Below are positions 63,946 through 64,000 of a stretch of DNA of 64,000 bases, one piece after another. Position 1 is the stretch's first letter. The number at the start of each line of letters is the position of its first letter. The position numbers and the translations under genes are program-made. Source of the stretch: Ignavibacteria bacterium (GTDB lineage Bacteria > Bacteroidota > Ignavibacteria > Kapaibacteriales > UBA2268). Where the stretch lies: NCBI GenBank assembly GCA_016844745.1, contig JAERMQ010000007.1, positions 84,340 to 148,339 on the forward strand, in the 5' to 3' direction. The notes beneath the pieces are model-generated. The model was not told the origin of the DNA, made no database searches, and saw only the letters and a program-made list of their open reading frames with translations.

Positions 63946-64000
63946 AAACCCCCTAACCCCCTTTGAAAAAGGGGGGACAACCAATTCCCCCTTTTTCAAA
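63946..64000. repeat. GC-rich palindrome at the right edge (cccctaacccccttt family), partial
   Basis: aaaccccctaacccccttt, gaaaaaggggggacaa and ccaattccccctttttcaaa: the start of an inverted repeat whose right half lies beyond the window. Similar in plan to the cccctccctaaccctcccc palindromes at 32981. Confidence 0.65.

Overview
The window looks like a chromosomal segment of a low-GC, Gram-negative bacterium of the Bacteroidota/Chlorobiota/Ignavibacteria/Kapabacteria part of the tree. That is inference: many secreted proteins end in a type IX secretion (T9SS) type-A sorting domain, signal peptides and a lipobox are present, and the housekeeping genes (mnmE, gmhA, leuS, ppx) are bacterial. No rRNA or tRNA gene was recognised to refine this.

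Layout. 1-1.6 kb: a PAS/Cache sensor running off the left edge. 1.6-2.5 kb: repeats. 2.5-6.2 kb: an archaeal-type HMG-CoA synthase / thiolase / DUF35 cluster for the first steps of the mevalonate route, with an unrelated AT-rich gene inside it. 6.3-9.9 kb: a broken hicBA pair, mnmE, a broken GIY-YIG gene, gmhA. 10-25 kb: a run of T9SS cargo (esterase, 29-residue-repeat proteins, Asp-box proteins, a GH26-like glycosidase) interrupted by a REP-associated transposase, a Bro-N gene and a HEPN/MNT remnant. 25-36.5 kb: a lipoprotein, a membrane pseudogene, an MltD-like transglycosylase, an IgGFc-binding-like T9SS protein, a DUF559 nuclease between palindromes, a WD40-like T9SS protein and a beta-barrel candidate. 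36.5-41.4 kb: two restriction-modification pairs placed at the 3' end of a truncated 2-hydroxyacyl-CoA dehydratase-like gene. 41.4-45.5 kb: a c-di-AMP (ydaO-type) riboswitch in front of a truncated potassium-permease-like gene, a WD40 T9SS protein, and a group II intron. 45.7-49.4 kb: ppx/gppA, an RRM protein and an Omp28-like T9SS protein. 49.4-51.7 kb: RHS remnants and two toxin-antitoxin pairs. 51.7-64 kb: leuS, a HicB-like orphan, a type IIG restriction-modification protein, more toxin-antitoxin and nucleotidyltransferase genes, a LuxE-like protein, a membrane protein, two more HicB-like orphans and a TPR membrane protein.

The theme tying the window together is the activity of short palindromic repeats. 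Several families sit between genes. They have also truncated genes (hicA, the riboswitch-controlled permease) or entered reading frames without breaking them: three T9SS sorting domains at the same loop, the REP transposase, and the N-terminus of an esterase. The best candidates for follow-up are the repeated in-frame insertions in one loop of the sorting domain, the DUF35 subunit lacking its zinc-ribbon cysteines, the REP elements inside their own transposase gene, the DUF559 gene bracketed by GC-rich palindromes, and the riboswitch orphaned by an insertion.
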